Shown: positions 1 to 9,852, counted from the first letter of the stretch. The stretch: 39,222 nucleotides of DNA from Patescibacteria group bacterium UBA6489 (GCA_002435385.1 DJMN01000060.1:1-39222), one strand, 5' to 3'. Made by a program: numbers and translations. The notes: generated by a model from the letters alone, not told the origin.

Positions 1-1
1 A

Positions 2-52
2 CACTTTTTTGAACAGTCTCATTTAAAGATATTTATTATTGTGATTATTTAA
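2..52 (+). CDS. possible 3' end of an upstream gene
   Basis: An open frame enters from the left edge and ends in TAA at 50-52, directly before a hairpin terminator. Only 16 residues are visible (ending KIFIIVII), too few to recognise. The main support is the terminator position; the frame could be chance in AT-rich DNA. Confidence 0.2.
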   Translation, partial: HFFEQSHLKIFIIVII

Positions 53-87
53 AAAAACATTCCCTATTTTTAGAGAATGTTTTTTTA
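51..87. terminator. bidirectional intrinsic terminator
   Basis: A 12-bp stem pairs 51-62 (A-rich, ending CATTC) with 75-86 (GAATG then T-run). The A-run on one side and T-run on the other would give a U-tract in both directions. It sits between a possible plus-strand gene end at 52 and the minus-strand gene ending at 108. Confidence 0.75.
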
Positions 88-107
88 TTTTATTATAAAT
101 TCTATCA

Positions 108-563
108 CTATGTAAGTAGATGAATTACTCTTTCTCTTGTATCAGTATCTGAATTATTCATTTTCCTAATTTTTTCTATCAATCCATTAACTTCAAGGAT
201 ATTATTAAGATTACAATAGTTTATATATTTATTTATTTTTGAAAAATAATCTGTATAGATAGTAAGTATTTTTTCTTCATAGTGCTTTCTTATTTTTCCT
301 ATTTCCTCTCAATATTTTGATTCTATAATACTTTGCGTTCAATCGTAAGATTCTTTACCTATATTATTATATACTTCAAATATTTGTGATTCCATATCTT
401 TTATATATCCTCCAATCTTACCTTCTAAGGTTTTTAATTTTTTAGAAATAGTATAAACTCATTTTTTTTGTTGTCTTGTTAGTTCTTGTTCTCAAATAAT
501 TTCATATAAAAGATTTAAATATTTATCATCTAAAATGGTTCATTCTCTAGGTTGATTTCTCAT
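108..563 (-). CDS. unknown 151-aa helical protein
   Basis: Translating with UGA as Gly gives 151 residues from ATG (561-563) to TAG (108-110). The protein is rich in Lys, Glu, Ile and Asn and looks largely alpha-helical, with charged amphipathic stretches in the middle (EEIGKIRKHYEEKIL). No signal peptide, membrane segment or motif is recognised. Four codons are UGA, so the standard code would break it into pieces. It stands alone on the minus strand with its own terminator at 51-87. Function is unknown. Confidence 0.7.
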
Positions 564-644
564 AAAATGGTAATAATAATTTATAAACTAGTATTATAAT
601 AATATATTTTTGATTTATCTCAAAATTTATAAATAATCAATATA

Positions 645-677
645 AAAAAACTAGATTTCAAAAATCTAGCTTTTTTA
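645..677. terminator. intrinsic terminator, works in both directions
   Basis: CTAGATTT (651-658) pairs with AAATCTAG (662-669) around a short loop, with an A-run on the left and T-run on the right. It lies just past the stop of the minus-strand gene ending at 695. Confidence 0.75.
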
Positions 678-694
678 TTCTTCTAATTTATTTT

Positions 695-2224
695 CTATAA
701 TCCTCTCTCATAAATTTCAAGTCATACTTTAGCTTTTATATACAATAATAAGTCTTTATATTTAGCAAAAGTTCCACTTTCCATATTGGTGTTGTCTAAA
801 ACTGTATAAAATTTTGTAAGCTTTTCATCGGTCATATTTCAGACCAATGTGTCTAGTTTACTTACTAAACTTGAAAATCTAACATCACTTTCTACTTTTG
901 TTTTTAAGCTAGTTTCCAGATTTTGTAACTCTTCTTTTGTTTCAGATAGTACACTTTCTGAACATACATATTTCATAACAACATCTTTATCTCTTTCTAA
1001 GAGAGAAACAAAAGTTCCTAAATAATCGTCTTCTGAATATCACATCATATTTATACTTCTATACTCCCCTATTTTTTGTCATTCTTTTATTAAAACATCT
1101 TTATCTCATTCTCTATTTATAACAATAAGTTTTCAATCTGGTTGAAACATAATGTGTGCAATTTGGTCATATCATTCTATTTCTACTCAATTTTTTATTA
1201 TGATTGTTTTTCAGTCTTTATAAGCTACATATGCAAAGCTTGAACCATCTAAAGTAAATATAGGGTAACCAATATATTCATATTCACCAAAAGCTATTCA
1301 ATCTTTTTCTATGATATATTTACCATCTTTCTCTCAGATTACTATTAAGTGTTTTCCATCTGGTGAATACATTATATTCCAAACATTATCATATCTGTTA
1401 CCTTCTACTCAATCTCTTACAGCAAATCTACTTCAGTTTTCTTCTGCCATATAAGAAAAGCTTGAGCTATCTGGTGAAAATACTTGACGATAAATCCAGT
1501 TATAATGTTTTCCTTCTACTCAGTTTTTTACTATAAAACTTTTATAATCATCTGCTTGAGCTGTAAATACAAAATTCTCTCCATTTGGAGAATATATTAA
1601 ATCTTCTACATAGTTATATACTTTTCACTCTTCTCAATTTTTTACTATAATCCGCTCATCTTGTGCTTTTCTAGCAGCATAAACTAAATCTTTAGAATCT
1701 GGTGAATAATTTAAATCTTTAATATTTTCATAATTATTTCCTTCTTCTCAATTTCTTACTACAAATGTTTTTGTCTCTTCTATTCCACTTCAAAAAACTC
1801 AAGCTATATAAGATAATTCTTCTCAATTAGGAGAGTAAACTAGGGATTTAACTCCATCATATTCCTTTAATTTTTCTCAGTCACTTACGACAAATCTTTT
1901 TAAATCCTCATTAGAAGCTATAAATGCAAATTTTTTCCAGTCAGATGAAAAAACTGGAGTTGAAGGACTATTGTATTCTTCATATATTTCATTTACTGCT
2001 CAACTTTGTATTAATGACCGTTTATAATTATCATTGTCATATGCCATAAAAATAGTATCTTCAATAAAAAGTTTGTCTGTGGTTCACATATAATTAAATA
2101 TAGGTTGAATACTGTCGTATTCTTTGCTTATAGGTTGTTCCCTACAGATTTCTCCTGCAAATGCACTTGTACTTGAAACTAGTACTCAAGTGAATAATGC
2201 TAATTTCACTAATGTTTTATTCAT
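695..2224 (-). CDS. secreted WD40-like (PD40) beta-propeller protein
   Basis: A 509-aa protein starting with a classic signal peptide (MNKTLVKLALFTG, cleavage probably after SAFA). The middle is a run of about 10 repeats in which a (Y/F)SPDG- or YSPNG-like turn is followed by a beta strand and a KNGVEG or RDGVEG turn, as in PD40/TolB-type propellers. Residues from about 400 to the end form a helical C-terminal tail with SVLSETKEELQNLETSL. Many glycines in the repeat turns are UGA. Such exported propellers usually bind proteins or surface ligands; the partner here is unknown. It is transcribed alone from the promoter at 2257-2288, which shares an 11-bp direct-repeat operator with two sites near 22,650 and 24,010. 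Confidence 0.85.
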
Positions 2225-2256
2225 AGAATTAAAAAGGTTAATAAAATAATGTTTAG

Positions 2257-2288
2257 ATTATATTTATCTAATGTAAGAAATGTGTAAG
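2257..2288 (-). promoter_or_regulatory. promoter with 11-bp-period TGTAAG direct repeat
   Basis: On the minus strand a perfect TATAAT -10 (2257-2262) lies 33 bp upstream of the ATG at 2224. Upstream are two direct copies of TGTAAG as read on the plus strand (2272-2277 and 2283-2288), exactly 11 bp apart. The spacing from -10 to the near repeat is 9 bp, the same as at 22643 and 24001. Direct repeats with 11-bp period next to a -10 are typical of PhoB/PhoP/OmpR-family response regulators; the regulator itself is not in the window. Confidence 0.6.
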
Positions 2289-2365
2289 AAAATAGATTTT
2301 TTTTATTTTGTATATTTTCTTGTGGCGATTATAATTATTTTGTATATTTTTATAAATATAAATTA

Positions 2366-2944
2366 ATGGAATTTTTAAAAAATTTATTTTCAGAAAAAAC
2401 AGAACATCCAAGACTTTCTCAATTTACTGATTCTTGAATGCTTTGTTTATTTAATTATGATGATTTTTCTCATATAAATGATTATGATTCTTGGGATAAG
2501 GAGTTATGTGAAGATGAAGATATAATGAGAAATATTGATAAAGGAAATTTTGTTCCTATTTCTCTGTAAGATTGAGCCTTTGACTTAGAAATTAGAATAG
2601 GAGAAAATTGTAAGTTTAATGACAAAGAGAAGGAGTATTTATTAGTTCAATCAAAACCGTATAAACTTGTTTCAACAGGAAAAGTTTGTGTTTCACCTTT
2701 AGAAATTGTTTGATGAGAAAAATCAAATCGTTCATATGAATTTAAATTAGAAAAAGGATATTATAAGGTTATAGCTAATCTAATTGATTGGTGACAAGAG
2801 CCTTGAGCTTTTGATGAGAATTGAAAACCTTCAAAAAATGCTCTTCCTGATTTAATAGTTTTTATTGAAAAAATTTGAGATGATGAAAATATTGAGTTTA
2901 GAAAGGAGATAGAAACTTTTTCTAAAAAAGATTCTTTGAAATAA
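2366..2944 (+). pseudogene. 192-codon gene interrupted by one in-frame UAA
   Basis: One continuous frame runs from ATG 2366 to TAA 2942, but codon 68 (2567-2569) is TAA. The coding quality is the same on both sides: NFVPISL, then stop, then DGAFDLEIRIGEN. After the stop there are seven UGA glycines and no frame change. A single G-to-A change (UGA Gly to UAA) would explain it, giving ISL-G-DGAF. The protein looks soluble and acidic, ending in a helical segment. The family is not recognised. Alternatives are a sequencing error, recent loss of function, or readthrough. Confidence 0.6.
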
Positions 2945-3036
2945 TTTACTTTTACTTGATGATTTTAAAAGATTTTTAGAAAAAATTTTGAAGCAGATTG
3001 AGTCAAAAAGTTATAATTTATTGGAAAATAAAGTAT

Positions 3037-3053
3037 TACCCCCAAAGGGGGAT
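3037..3053. repeat. GC-rich palindrome in a larger hairpin
   Basis: CCCCC (3039-3043), AAA, GGGGG (3047-3051) stands out in AT-rich DNA. An outer AAAAGTT near 3006 and AACTTTT near 3065 can pair around it. It belongs with the other GC-rich palindromes of this window. Confidence 0.5.
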
Positions 3054-3142
3054 TATGAAATAAAAACTTTTCTAAAAAGTTTTGAATATTTTCATTATAT
3101 ACTTATTATATAAATAGTGTAATAATATTTAATAACAAAATT

Positions 3143-3469
3143 ATGAAATTTAAAGAACTTTTAGAATTTATTGATTTAGAAAATAAAAGATTAACAGAAA
3201 GATATTCTGATAAATCTTTAAAAGAAAGAGAGGTTATCTTAGCAAGAACTGTAAAATTGAATGAAGAACTCGGTGAATTGTGTAGTGAAGTTTTGGCTTC
3301 TTATTGATGACAGAGAAAAGAAAAATTAGATAAACATAGCAAAGAATCTTTAGAGCATGAATTTGCTGATGTTATCATAACTACCCTACTTCTTGCTAAA
3401 ACAATGGATGTTGATATTAAAAAGGCTTTGACTAAAAAGATTGAGAAGATTAATAAGAGGTATGAGTAA
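3143..3469 (+). CDS. MazG-like nucleotide pyrophosphohydrolase
   Basis: A 108-aa all-alpha protein. The segment KLNEELGELCSEVL followed about 40 residues later by LEHEFADVIITTLLLA matches the MazG/dUTPase-like fold, where EExxE on one helix and ExxD on the next bind Mg2+. Enzymes of this type hydrolyse (d)NTPs to monophosphate and pyrophosphate, cleaning the nucleotide pool. The length fits the single-domain iMazG/RS21-C6 group. Two adjacent UGA glycines occur in the SYGGQRK loop. It is followed by a GC-rich repeat and then the DNA glycosylase, so a loose link to DNA maintenance is possible. Confidence 0.75.
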
Positions 3470-3480
3470 AAGATTTTGTA

Positions 3481-3531
3481 GTCCCTCCCCTTTCATTACA
3501 TTTCAGGTACTAACCTTGATGGGGGGAAAAA
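3481..3531. repeat. GC-rich intergenic repeat
   Basis: A CCCTCCCC tract and a GATGGGGGG tract lie about 35 bp apart in otherwise AT-rich DNA between two genes. The layout (C-tract, spacer, then a TGATGGGGGG end) resembles the repeats at 20492, 34199 and 36320-36415. Confidence 0.5.
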
Positions 3532-3579
3532 CTTAATTTTCTACTTTTTAAAACCTTGAAAAGGTAAAAAAATAAAACT

Positions 3580-4284
3580 ATGTACACAAAAATAATAAAA
3601 GAACTAAATCAAATAGCCACCCCTCAAATAGCTGAACATTCTAAAAAATTCTTCAAAACATGACCTTGAGAATATGGTGAATGAGATAAGTTTTTAGGAA
3701 TTCGTGTTCCTGAGCTTAGGAAAATTGCTAAGAAAAATATTAAAGCTGATTTTGATGATATTTCTAAATTAATAGAAAATGAATATCATGAAGTTAGACT
3801 TGTTGGTCTTTTTCTTTTGGTTTATCAGTTTGAAAAAGTTGATAGTTTAAAACAGAAAGAGATTTTGGAGTTTTATATGAATAATCTGAAAGGGATAAAC
3901 AATTGGGATTTGATAGATACTACTACTCCACATATAGTTTGAAAATATTTATTTCTGAATCCTGATGAGAGTAGAGATTTTTTATATGATTTTGCTAAAT
4001 CTGATAATCTTTGGAAGAGAAGAATTTCTATTATGGCTACTCAAGCTTTTATAAGAGAGAAACAATTTTTAGATACTCTAAAATTATCTGAAATTCTTTT
4101 AGGAGATGAACATGATCTTATTCATAAAGCTGTTTGATGGATGCTTCGTGAAGTTGGAAATAGAGATGAAAAAGTATTATTAGGTTTTTTGGATAAATAT
4201 TCAAAAAAAATGCCTAGAACTATGCTTAGGTATGCTATTGAGAGGTTAGAGGAGAATGTGAGAAAAGATTATATGAGGAGATAG
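3580..4284 (+). CDS. AlkD-type DNA alkylation repair glycosylase
   Basis: A 234-aa protein built of HEAT-like helix pairs throughout. It carries the family signatures FLGIRVPELRKIAK near the N-terminus, NNWDLID in the middle and KAVGWMLREVG near the C-terminus, which match the Trp and Asp residues lining the active cleft of Bacillus cereus AlkD. Such enzymes remove positively charged bases such as 3- and 7-methylpurines without base flipping. The full family length (about 230 aa) is present. UGA glycines appear in the TGPGEYGEGDK segment. It lies just upstream of the MFS gene. Confidence 0.88.
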
Positions 4285-4310
4285 GTATTTTAGATTTTAA
4301 TTATGATAAT

Positions 4311-5477
4311 ATGAAATTAAATATTCTGAAATATTACTTGTATTCAGCGATTAGTAATATGTTATTCTTTTTACCTATTGTTTATATATTTTTCCAAGAT
4401 AATGGACTAACTCTCACTCAAATATTTATTATAGAATCTATATTTTCTATTTGAATAGTCTTATTTGAAGTTCCAACAGGAGCTGTAGCGGACTATTTCT
4501 GAAAGAAAATAAGTCTAATGTCATGAAGTATTGTATGGATTTTTTCTTGTGTTTTGTTTTTTTATGGGACAACCTTTTTTACATTTACTTTGGCTTACTT
4601 AGTTTGGGCTTTAGGTTGAGCTTTACTTTCTGGTGCAGATACAGCTTTACTTTATGATATATTACACAAAAATAACCAAAAAGAATTATTTAAAAGATAT
4701 CAATGAAATGCTAAACTTATATGATTAATATCAATATCTTTAGCATCGTTATTGTGATGATATATTTCTTCATTTTCTATGAAATATACTTTTATAGCCT
4801 CTGCTATAGCATTTTTTTTAATGTTCATAATCATAATATCAATTAGACATCAAGAAGAAAAAAATGAAAAACAAGAAACTTACTTACAAATAATAAAAAA
4901 TAGCTTTTCTATAGTTAAGAAATCTCATAGATTGATTTGGTTATTTATATATTCTTGAGTATTTTTGCTTATATTTAAGTTAACACAACCTTCAACTCAG
5001 ATCTACATGAATTTATCAAATCTTGATATAAAATATTTTGGATTTGCTTCTGCTTTTTTCTTTGTTGTTGCTGCTATTGCTTCAAAAATTACTTATCAAT
5101 TTGAAAAGAAATTTAAAAATTATTCTTATTTGATATTGAGTATTCTAGTGATTTTATCAACATTTTTAGTTTCTCAATTTGTTTTTAAACTTTGATTTTT
5201 AATCTTCTGAATATTGTTTTTCTCTGTTTCTATAAATTCTATAATTATTCAACATGAGATTTTAGAAAATACTTCAAAATCTAAACATTCAACGATTTTA
5301 TCATTTAATAACTTATTTGATAGATTATTGTTTGTAGTAATATCTCCTTTATGGTGATATAGTATTGATATAGAATGACTAAGTAATACATTTTTTTATG
5401 CTTCTATTGTGTTAGTTCTTTTAATATTAATACTTATGTTTTTTTATTTCTATAAAATTAATCATGAAAAAATTTAA
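4311..5477 (+). CDS. MFS-type membrane transporter
   Basis: A 388-aa integral membrane protein with about 12 hydrophobic helices. The loop after helix 2 reads EVPTGAVADYFGKK, the standard MFS loop 2-3 motif (GxxxDxxGRK-like). A long central cytoplasmic loop (HQEEKNEKQETY) divides two six-helix halves. The substrate cannot be told. Several glycines inside membrane helices are UGA. Its 3' end overlaps the CHAP gene by 14 nt, so the two are probably translationally coupled. Confidence 0.85.
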
Positions 5478-6066
5478 AAGATATATTTTGTTATTTTTTA
5501 TAATAGTATTAATCTGAGCATGAATAGTAACGAAACTTAGTTTTGATAATAAATATACTATCATATATCCTGTCTGAGAAAAAATAGATTCGCTTAATGA
5601 TGTGTGAGTTTATAATAATGGTTTCTTTTTAAGGACTCATGGAAGAAACTTATGAAAAGATGATTATAATATTGGGATAAAATACCAATGTGTAGAATTT
5701 GTCAAAAGGTATTATTATGAATATCTTAATCATAAAATGCCTGATAGTTATGGTCATGCAAAATTTTTTTTTGATGAATCTGTATGAGATTGAAAGAGAA
5801 ATGTGAAGAGAAATCTATTTCAGTATAAAAATGGCTCTGTTTCAAAGCCAGAGGTAAGTGATATAATTGTTTGGAATGGTTGGATTTTTAATAAGTATGG
5901 TCATGTTGCGATTGTTTCTGAAGTTTGAGATGATTATATAGAGGTAATACAACAAAATCCTTGATTGTTTTCAAGTACTAGAAAAAGGATAGAGTTAAAA
6001 TTAATAGATAAAGGGAATAAGTATTATTTAGATGATTGAAGGATTTTGGGGTGGTTGAGGAAGTAA
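5464..6066 (+). CDS. CHAP-domain amidase with N-terminal membrane anchor
   Basis: A 200-aa protein with an N-terminal hydrophobic segment (about residues 6-24; signal or anchor) followed by a CHAP domain. The catalytic Cys is C76 in KYQCVEFVKRYY, and the His is in KYGHVAIVSEV. This layout (Cys-E-F-V then GHVAIV) is that of cell-wall amidases and endopeptidases and of glutathionylspermidine amidases. It acts outside the membrane, most likely on peptidoglycan, and could cleave the organism's own wall or that of a prey or host cell. Its start codon lies within the end of the MFS gene. Confidence 0.85.
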
Positions 6067-6151
6067 AAATTTTATTAAATAAAAAATTTGATTCCTCCTA
6101 AAGTGGTATATAATAAGCTTGATAATATTTTATTTAAATAATTTTTTGGTT

Positions 6152-7654
6152 ATGCAGTATTTGTATTGATTGTGAGTTGTTCTCTTTTTTGTATTTTTGT
6201 ATTTACTTACCTTACTTAGAAAAGTAGTATCAACAAACGAGGTTCATGTAGTTCAAAAGTGAAAAAATACTGTTCCTTATGGAAAAGGTTCAGAGTATGG
6301 TAATGTATATTTAGCTTGGCCTTCTTGGGTTCCTGTTTTTTGAATATCTGTTACAGTATTACCTTTAAGTATATTTGATTTACAATTAAGTAATTATAAA
6401 GCTTATGATATTGGTAAAGTTCCTTTTCAGGTTGATATAACTGCGTTTTTTGAAATAAAAAACCCTGAATTAGCTGCTCAAAAAGTATTTACTATAGCTG
6501 AATTAAAAGATCAATTAAATGAAACTTTGAAATGAGTTGTTAGAAAAATTCTTGCATCAAAGGATATTGTTGAGATTATGGAATCTAGAGCTGAAATTAA
6601 GAAAGAGTTTTATAATGAAGTATTTGAGGCAGCAAAGGATTGGTGAGTTGATCTGAAAAATGTTGAATTTATGGATATCAGAGATGCTGATGGTTCAGAG
6701 GTTGTTACAAATATAATGCTTAAAAAGAGATCTCTTATAGAGGCTGAATCTAGAGAGGAGGTTGCAATAAACAAGAAAAAAGCTCAAATTGCAGAAGAAA
6801 AAGCAAAAGCTGAAGCTAGGGCTGCTGCTGCTCAAGCTCATTCAGAAGCTGATATAGTTGAGTCAGATGCTAAGAGGTTGGCTGATTTAAAAAAGATTGA
6901 AAACGAAAAGTTAACTCAAAATCAAGAAATTGAAAAAGAAAAAGTATTAGCTGTACAAAAAGAAGAGGCTAAACAACAGGTATATATTTCAGAGAAAGAA
7001 ACTAAGTCTAGTAGTCTTGCTGTTAAACAATTAGAGGAAGAGAAGAATGCAGAAATAGCAAAAAATATTGAAATTATCAGAGCAAATGAGCAAAAGGAAA
7101 AGAAGATAATAGATTCTGAAGCAGAAAAAAGAAGAATTGAGCTTGAGGCAGAAGCTGATAAGAAAAAAGTTGAATTAGAAGCAGAAGCTGAGAGAATTAA
7201 AATAGAGTCTATTTGAGAGGCAAAAGCGAAAGAAATAGATTATATCTGAATGGCTCAAGCTAGAAGTAAAGAAAAAATGGCTGAGGCGTTGAATGCATTT
7301 AGCAAGGAGGCTTTTGAATATATGAAAAAAGAGCTTGATGTGAGAGTTGCGGAAGTTGTTGATTTAGAAAAAGCAAAAGCTTTATGAAAAGCTGATATAA
7401 AGGTTATTTCTACTTGAAAAGATGGTTGAGAATGAGTTAAATCTTTTATGGAGTTATTTTCAGCAAAAGGAGGTACTAGTTTTTGAGCTATGATTGAAGC
7501 AGCTAAAAACACTATTTGAGAAGAGAAGGTAAAGGATTTTATGAGAAAATTTATTGATGAAGGTAAAGAACCTTTAAATAAAACACCTAAAATAAATAAA
7601 GTTGTTTCAAAAAAATCTGAGGTAAAAGCAGATATTAAGCAGAATAAGGCTTAG
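6152..7654 (+). CDS. flotillin / SPFH-domain membrane scaffold
   Basis: A 500-aa protein: N-terminal membrane segment (about 3-22), an SPFH/band-7 domain (about 25-195, with LPLSIFDLQ and DITAFFEIKNPELA), then a long coiled coil rich in Ala, Glu and Lys (about 195-350, with EAEAEK-type repeats) and a C-terminal helical region with low-complexity Lys-rich end. Length and order match FloT/YqiK flotillins, which oligomerise under the membrane and organise lipid microdomains. The coiled coil contains a long stretch free of UGA, so a shorter piece would appear as an ORF even in the standard code. It is followed by a hairpin at 7677. Confidence 0.88.
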
Positions 7655-7676
7655 TAAAAATTTATATAATATAATA

Positions 7677-7712
7677 AATCCCTCTCCTTAGTGTAATATA
7701 GGGAGAGGGATT
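7677..7712. terminator. perfect 11-bp hairpin, terminator or GC-rich repeat
   Basis: AATCCCTCTCC (7677-7687) pairs perfectly with GGAGAGGGATT (7702-7712). It lies 22 bp after the flotillin stop, but no T-run follows, so it may belong to the GC-rich palindrome class instead. Confidence 0.55.
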
Positions 7713-7729
7713 GTAGTTATAGAATAAAT

Positions 7730-8473
7730 ATGAAAAATATATTATCGGTTTATAAATTTAACTTTCCTTTTATTTCTCCTAAAAATGAAAAAACAAAGTA
7801 TAAAACTGTTTTGGAGGAGATAAGAAAGCTTTTAGTTTATGAAAAAATCTTTATATGAAAAGAAAAGTATAAAAGAGATGGATATGAAATTGTTGTATTT
7901 AATTTTGATAAGGGGTATATTAAGATAATTTATAATCCAAATAATTCTGATTATTTTCTACCAACTTTTAATTTAGAATTGTTTTATGAGGATACTTTAA
8001 CAAAAAGTTTTTTAGAAGATTTCTGTTATATTTTTTATAGTATTGATTATCAAAACTATATTTTTGAATTTATTTCTGAGAAAATAAAAATAACAAATTC
8101 AAAAATTATTTGTATAAAAGATTTATATAACAGTTTTAAAACATATAACTACAATAAGTTAGATAAGCTTATAAAAGCCACGGATAAAGATTATTTAGAT
8201 GATAAATTACAAGAAAATATAGTTATCAGAAATGCTTTTTTATATATGATTTTTATGTGTTTTGTACTTTATAAAAATATATTGATTGCTAAAGAAGAGA
8301 TAAATTGATTAAAGGATTTTATATGAAAAAAGATTGATAGTGTTTATATATCAGAGATGAGTTTATCAAAAAAAAGATTGGAGTCTATAAGTGATTCTAG
8401 TCTAAATGTTTTTAAAAAATACAAACTCTTTCTTGATAATTTGTTTATGTTGTTTAGTGAAATTATTGAGTAA
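7730..8473 (+). CDS. unknown 247-aa protein
   Basis: A 247-aa protein rich in Lys, Ile, Phe and Tyr with a mixed alpha/beta start and a helical C-terminal half. One hydrophobic stretch in the middle (FLYMIFMCFVLYKN, about 165-178) could be a membrane helix or a buried core helix. Only three codons are UGA. No known motif is recognised. It starts 17 bp after the 7677 hairpin and ends before the cysteine leader, so it is a separate unit. Confidence 0.7.
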
Positions 8474-8563
8474 ATTTTATCTTTGAAATTAATTTTATAA
8501 AAAAATTTTGACTTATCAAATCAAAAAGCATATAATTACCTTAATATAAAATTATTAATAAAT

Positions 8564-8638
8564 ATGAAAAATATTTTTAGTAACAAATCATGTTGTTGTA
8601 CTCTCAAGGAACATTTGAGAGGTTGTGTTTGTTGCTAA
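8564..8638 (+). CDS. cysteine-rich leader peptide of cysteine synthase
   Basis: A 24-codon ORF, MKNIFSNKS-CCC-TLKEHLRG-CVCC, ends at TAA 8636-8638. Six of 24 residues are Cys, including a run of three (8591-8599) and a Cys-Val-Cys-Cys end. It is followed after 23 bp by a terminator hairpin (8662-8706) and then the cysteine synthase gene. The Cys codons immediately precede the segment ACTCTCAA that pairs with downstream arms, as in amino-acid attenuators. Too short for a functional enzyme; a metal-binding peptide is the alternative. Confidence 0.7.
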   Translation: MKNIFSNKSCCCTLKEHLRGCVCC

Positions 8639-8706
8639 AAAAAATTAAATTTTCAACATATAAACTCTTGAATGAGCCCTTCCAAAGGCTAGTTTGAGAG
8701 TTTTTT
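8600..8706 (+). promoter_or_regulatory. putative cysteine attenuator with mutually exclusive hairpins
   Basis: Segment 1 ACTCTCAA (8600-8607) can pair with segment 2 TTGAGAG (8615-8621). It can also pair over 8 bp with segment 4 TTGAGAGT (8694-8701). Segment 3 AAACTCT (8662-8668) pairs with AGAGTTT (8697-8703) to form a terminator with an inner AGCC/GGCT stem and the T-run 8701-8706. Segment 2 can also pair with segment 3 through AGAGGTT/AACTCT with one bulged G. In this model a ribosome stalled at Cys codons 10-12 would cover segment 1, favour the 2:3 antiterminator and let cysteine synthase be transcribed. The mechanism is inferred; the pairings are visible. Confidence 0.6.
8662..8706 (+). 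terminator. leader terminator before cysteine synthase
   Basis: AAACTCT (8662-8668) pairs with AGAGTTT (8697-8703) and inner AGCC with GGCT, followed by a T-run. It lies upstream of the gene it would control, not after it, which points to attenuation. Confidence 0.7.
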
Positions 8707-8725
8707 ATTATATAAATTTATTATC

Positions 8726-8791
8726 ATGAGATTTCTTTTTATTAAAAATAATTATTTAGGAGGCTGTTGCAATTTAATCTTTCCATTCTAG
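8726..8791 (+). CDS. possible second short Cys-Cys leader ORF
   Basis: ATG 8726 to TAG 8789 encodes 21 residues with a GGCCN core. It lies between the leader terminator and cysteine synthase and is followed by the hairpin at 8824-8842. The adjacent Cys pair suggests a second sensor, but the ORF may be chance. Confidence 0.25.
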   Translation: MRFLFIKNNYLGGCCNLIFPF

Positions 8792-8811
8792 TTCTAAAAT
8801 ACAAATCCCTC

Positions 8812-8842
8812 CACCTTTGGGTACTCCCTTTGTAAAAGGGAG
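8812..8842. repeat. GC-rich repeat with perfect 8-bp hairpin
   Basis: CTCCCTTT (8824-8831) pairs with AAAGGGAG (8835-8842) around a 3-nt loop, preceded by an ATCCCTCC tract. It is one of the GC-rich palindromes of this window and lies 64 bp before cysteine synthase. Confidence 0.55.
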
Positions 8843-8906
8843 AAATATTAAAGGAAATTCATGAACAAAACTAATATAAATAAATTTATAACTTAAAATA
8901 AGTCTT

Positions 8907-9812
8907 ATGAAACTAAATATAGAAAAACTTTTGGAAACAGTTCCAATTACAAGACTAAATCATATAGAAGATAATGAAGTTTACTCTTTGCTTGAGAAGT
9001 TTAATATTTGAGGAGCAATAAAGACTAAAACTGTTTATTGGATTTTGAAAGAGGCTATAGAATCTGGTAAGCTTGATAAGTCAAAAACTATACTAGAGGC
9101 TTCTAGTTGAAATACAGCTATCGCTCTCTCTTATATGGCTAATTTATTTGATTTTAAGGTACTTTTGGTTATTCCAGAATCTACTGCAAGTTGCAAGAAA
9201 AAACTTATAAGGTCTTATTGAGCTGAGATTATTGAAGTTCCTTGAGTTACTGATGATAGTATAGATTATATGAAGGAGTTATATAAAAGAGATCCTGATA
9301 AATATTTTTTAACTGATCAGTTTAATTCATATGCAAATATGAATGCTCATTATAATCTAACTTGACCTTATATTCATAGAAATTTGGGAAAACTAGATTT
9401 TTTTGTTGCTGGTATGTGAACTACTGGAACTTTACTTTGAACTGCAAAATATTTAAAAGAGCAAAATAAGGATATCAAGATAATTTGAATAAATCCATTG
9501 AATAAGATAGAATGAATAAAGGATTATAATATTGTAAGAAATCTAGGAAAGTTTTATTTAGAATATAAGTATTTGATAGATGAAATGATTGATGTAACTT
9601 TTGAAGATTCCGTAACTCCTTGATTAAATGATTATTTAAAAGAGTGATATTTTAATGGAATTTCTTCTGCTGCTATATTAACATGAGCAAAAGAATTTTT
9701 AAAATGAAAGAAATGATTAAAATGATTAGTTGTTGCACCTGATTGAGGAGATTATTATTTCAATGAACTTTTTGGACTTATAGATGATTCTAGTATAGGT
9801 GGATGTAAGTAA
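8907..9812 (+). CDS. cysK: cysteine synthase (PLP-dependent, CysK/CysM family)
   Basis: A 301-aa fold-type II PLP enzyme. K39 (GGAIKTKT) is at the Schiff-base position, SSGNT (66-70) is the substrate loop, and GMGTTGTLLG is the phosphate-binding glycine loop, of which the first and last glycines shown before and after TT are partly UGA. The PESTASCKK segment also fits cysteine synthases. It makes L-cysteine from O-acetylserine (or a related acceptor) and sulfide. The chain ends GGCK, carrying its own Cys near the C-terminus. The Cys-rich leader upstream supports a cysteine-related role. Cystathionine beta-synthase-type activity is the main alternative. A terminator follows at 9818. Confidence 0.85.
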
Positions 9813-9817
9813 CCTTT

Positions 9818-9852
9818 AAGAGTCTAATTTTTAAGAATTTAGACTCTTTTTT
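9818..9852 (+). terminator. intrinsic terminator after cysteine synthase
   Basis: AAGAGTCTAA (9818-9827) pairs perfectly with TTAGACTCTT (9839-9848) and is followed by a T-run. It starts 6 bp after the stop codon. Confidence 0.85.

Noticed and set aside
7255..7512. Minus-strand 85-codon ORF inside the flotillin gene
   Set aside because: It is the antisense shadow of the flotillin coding sequence, where TCA and TTA patterns give an open frame; no start signal or domain.
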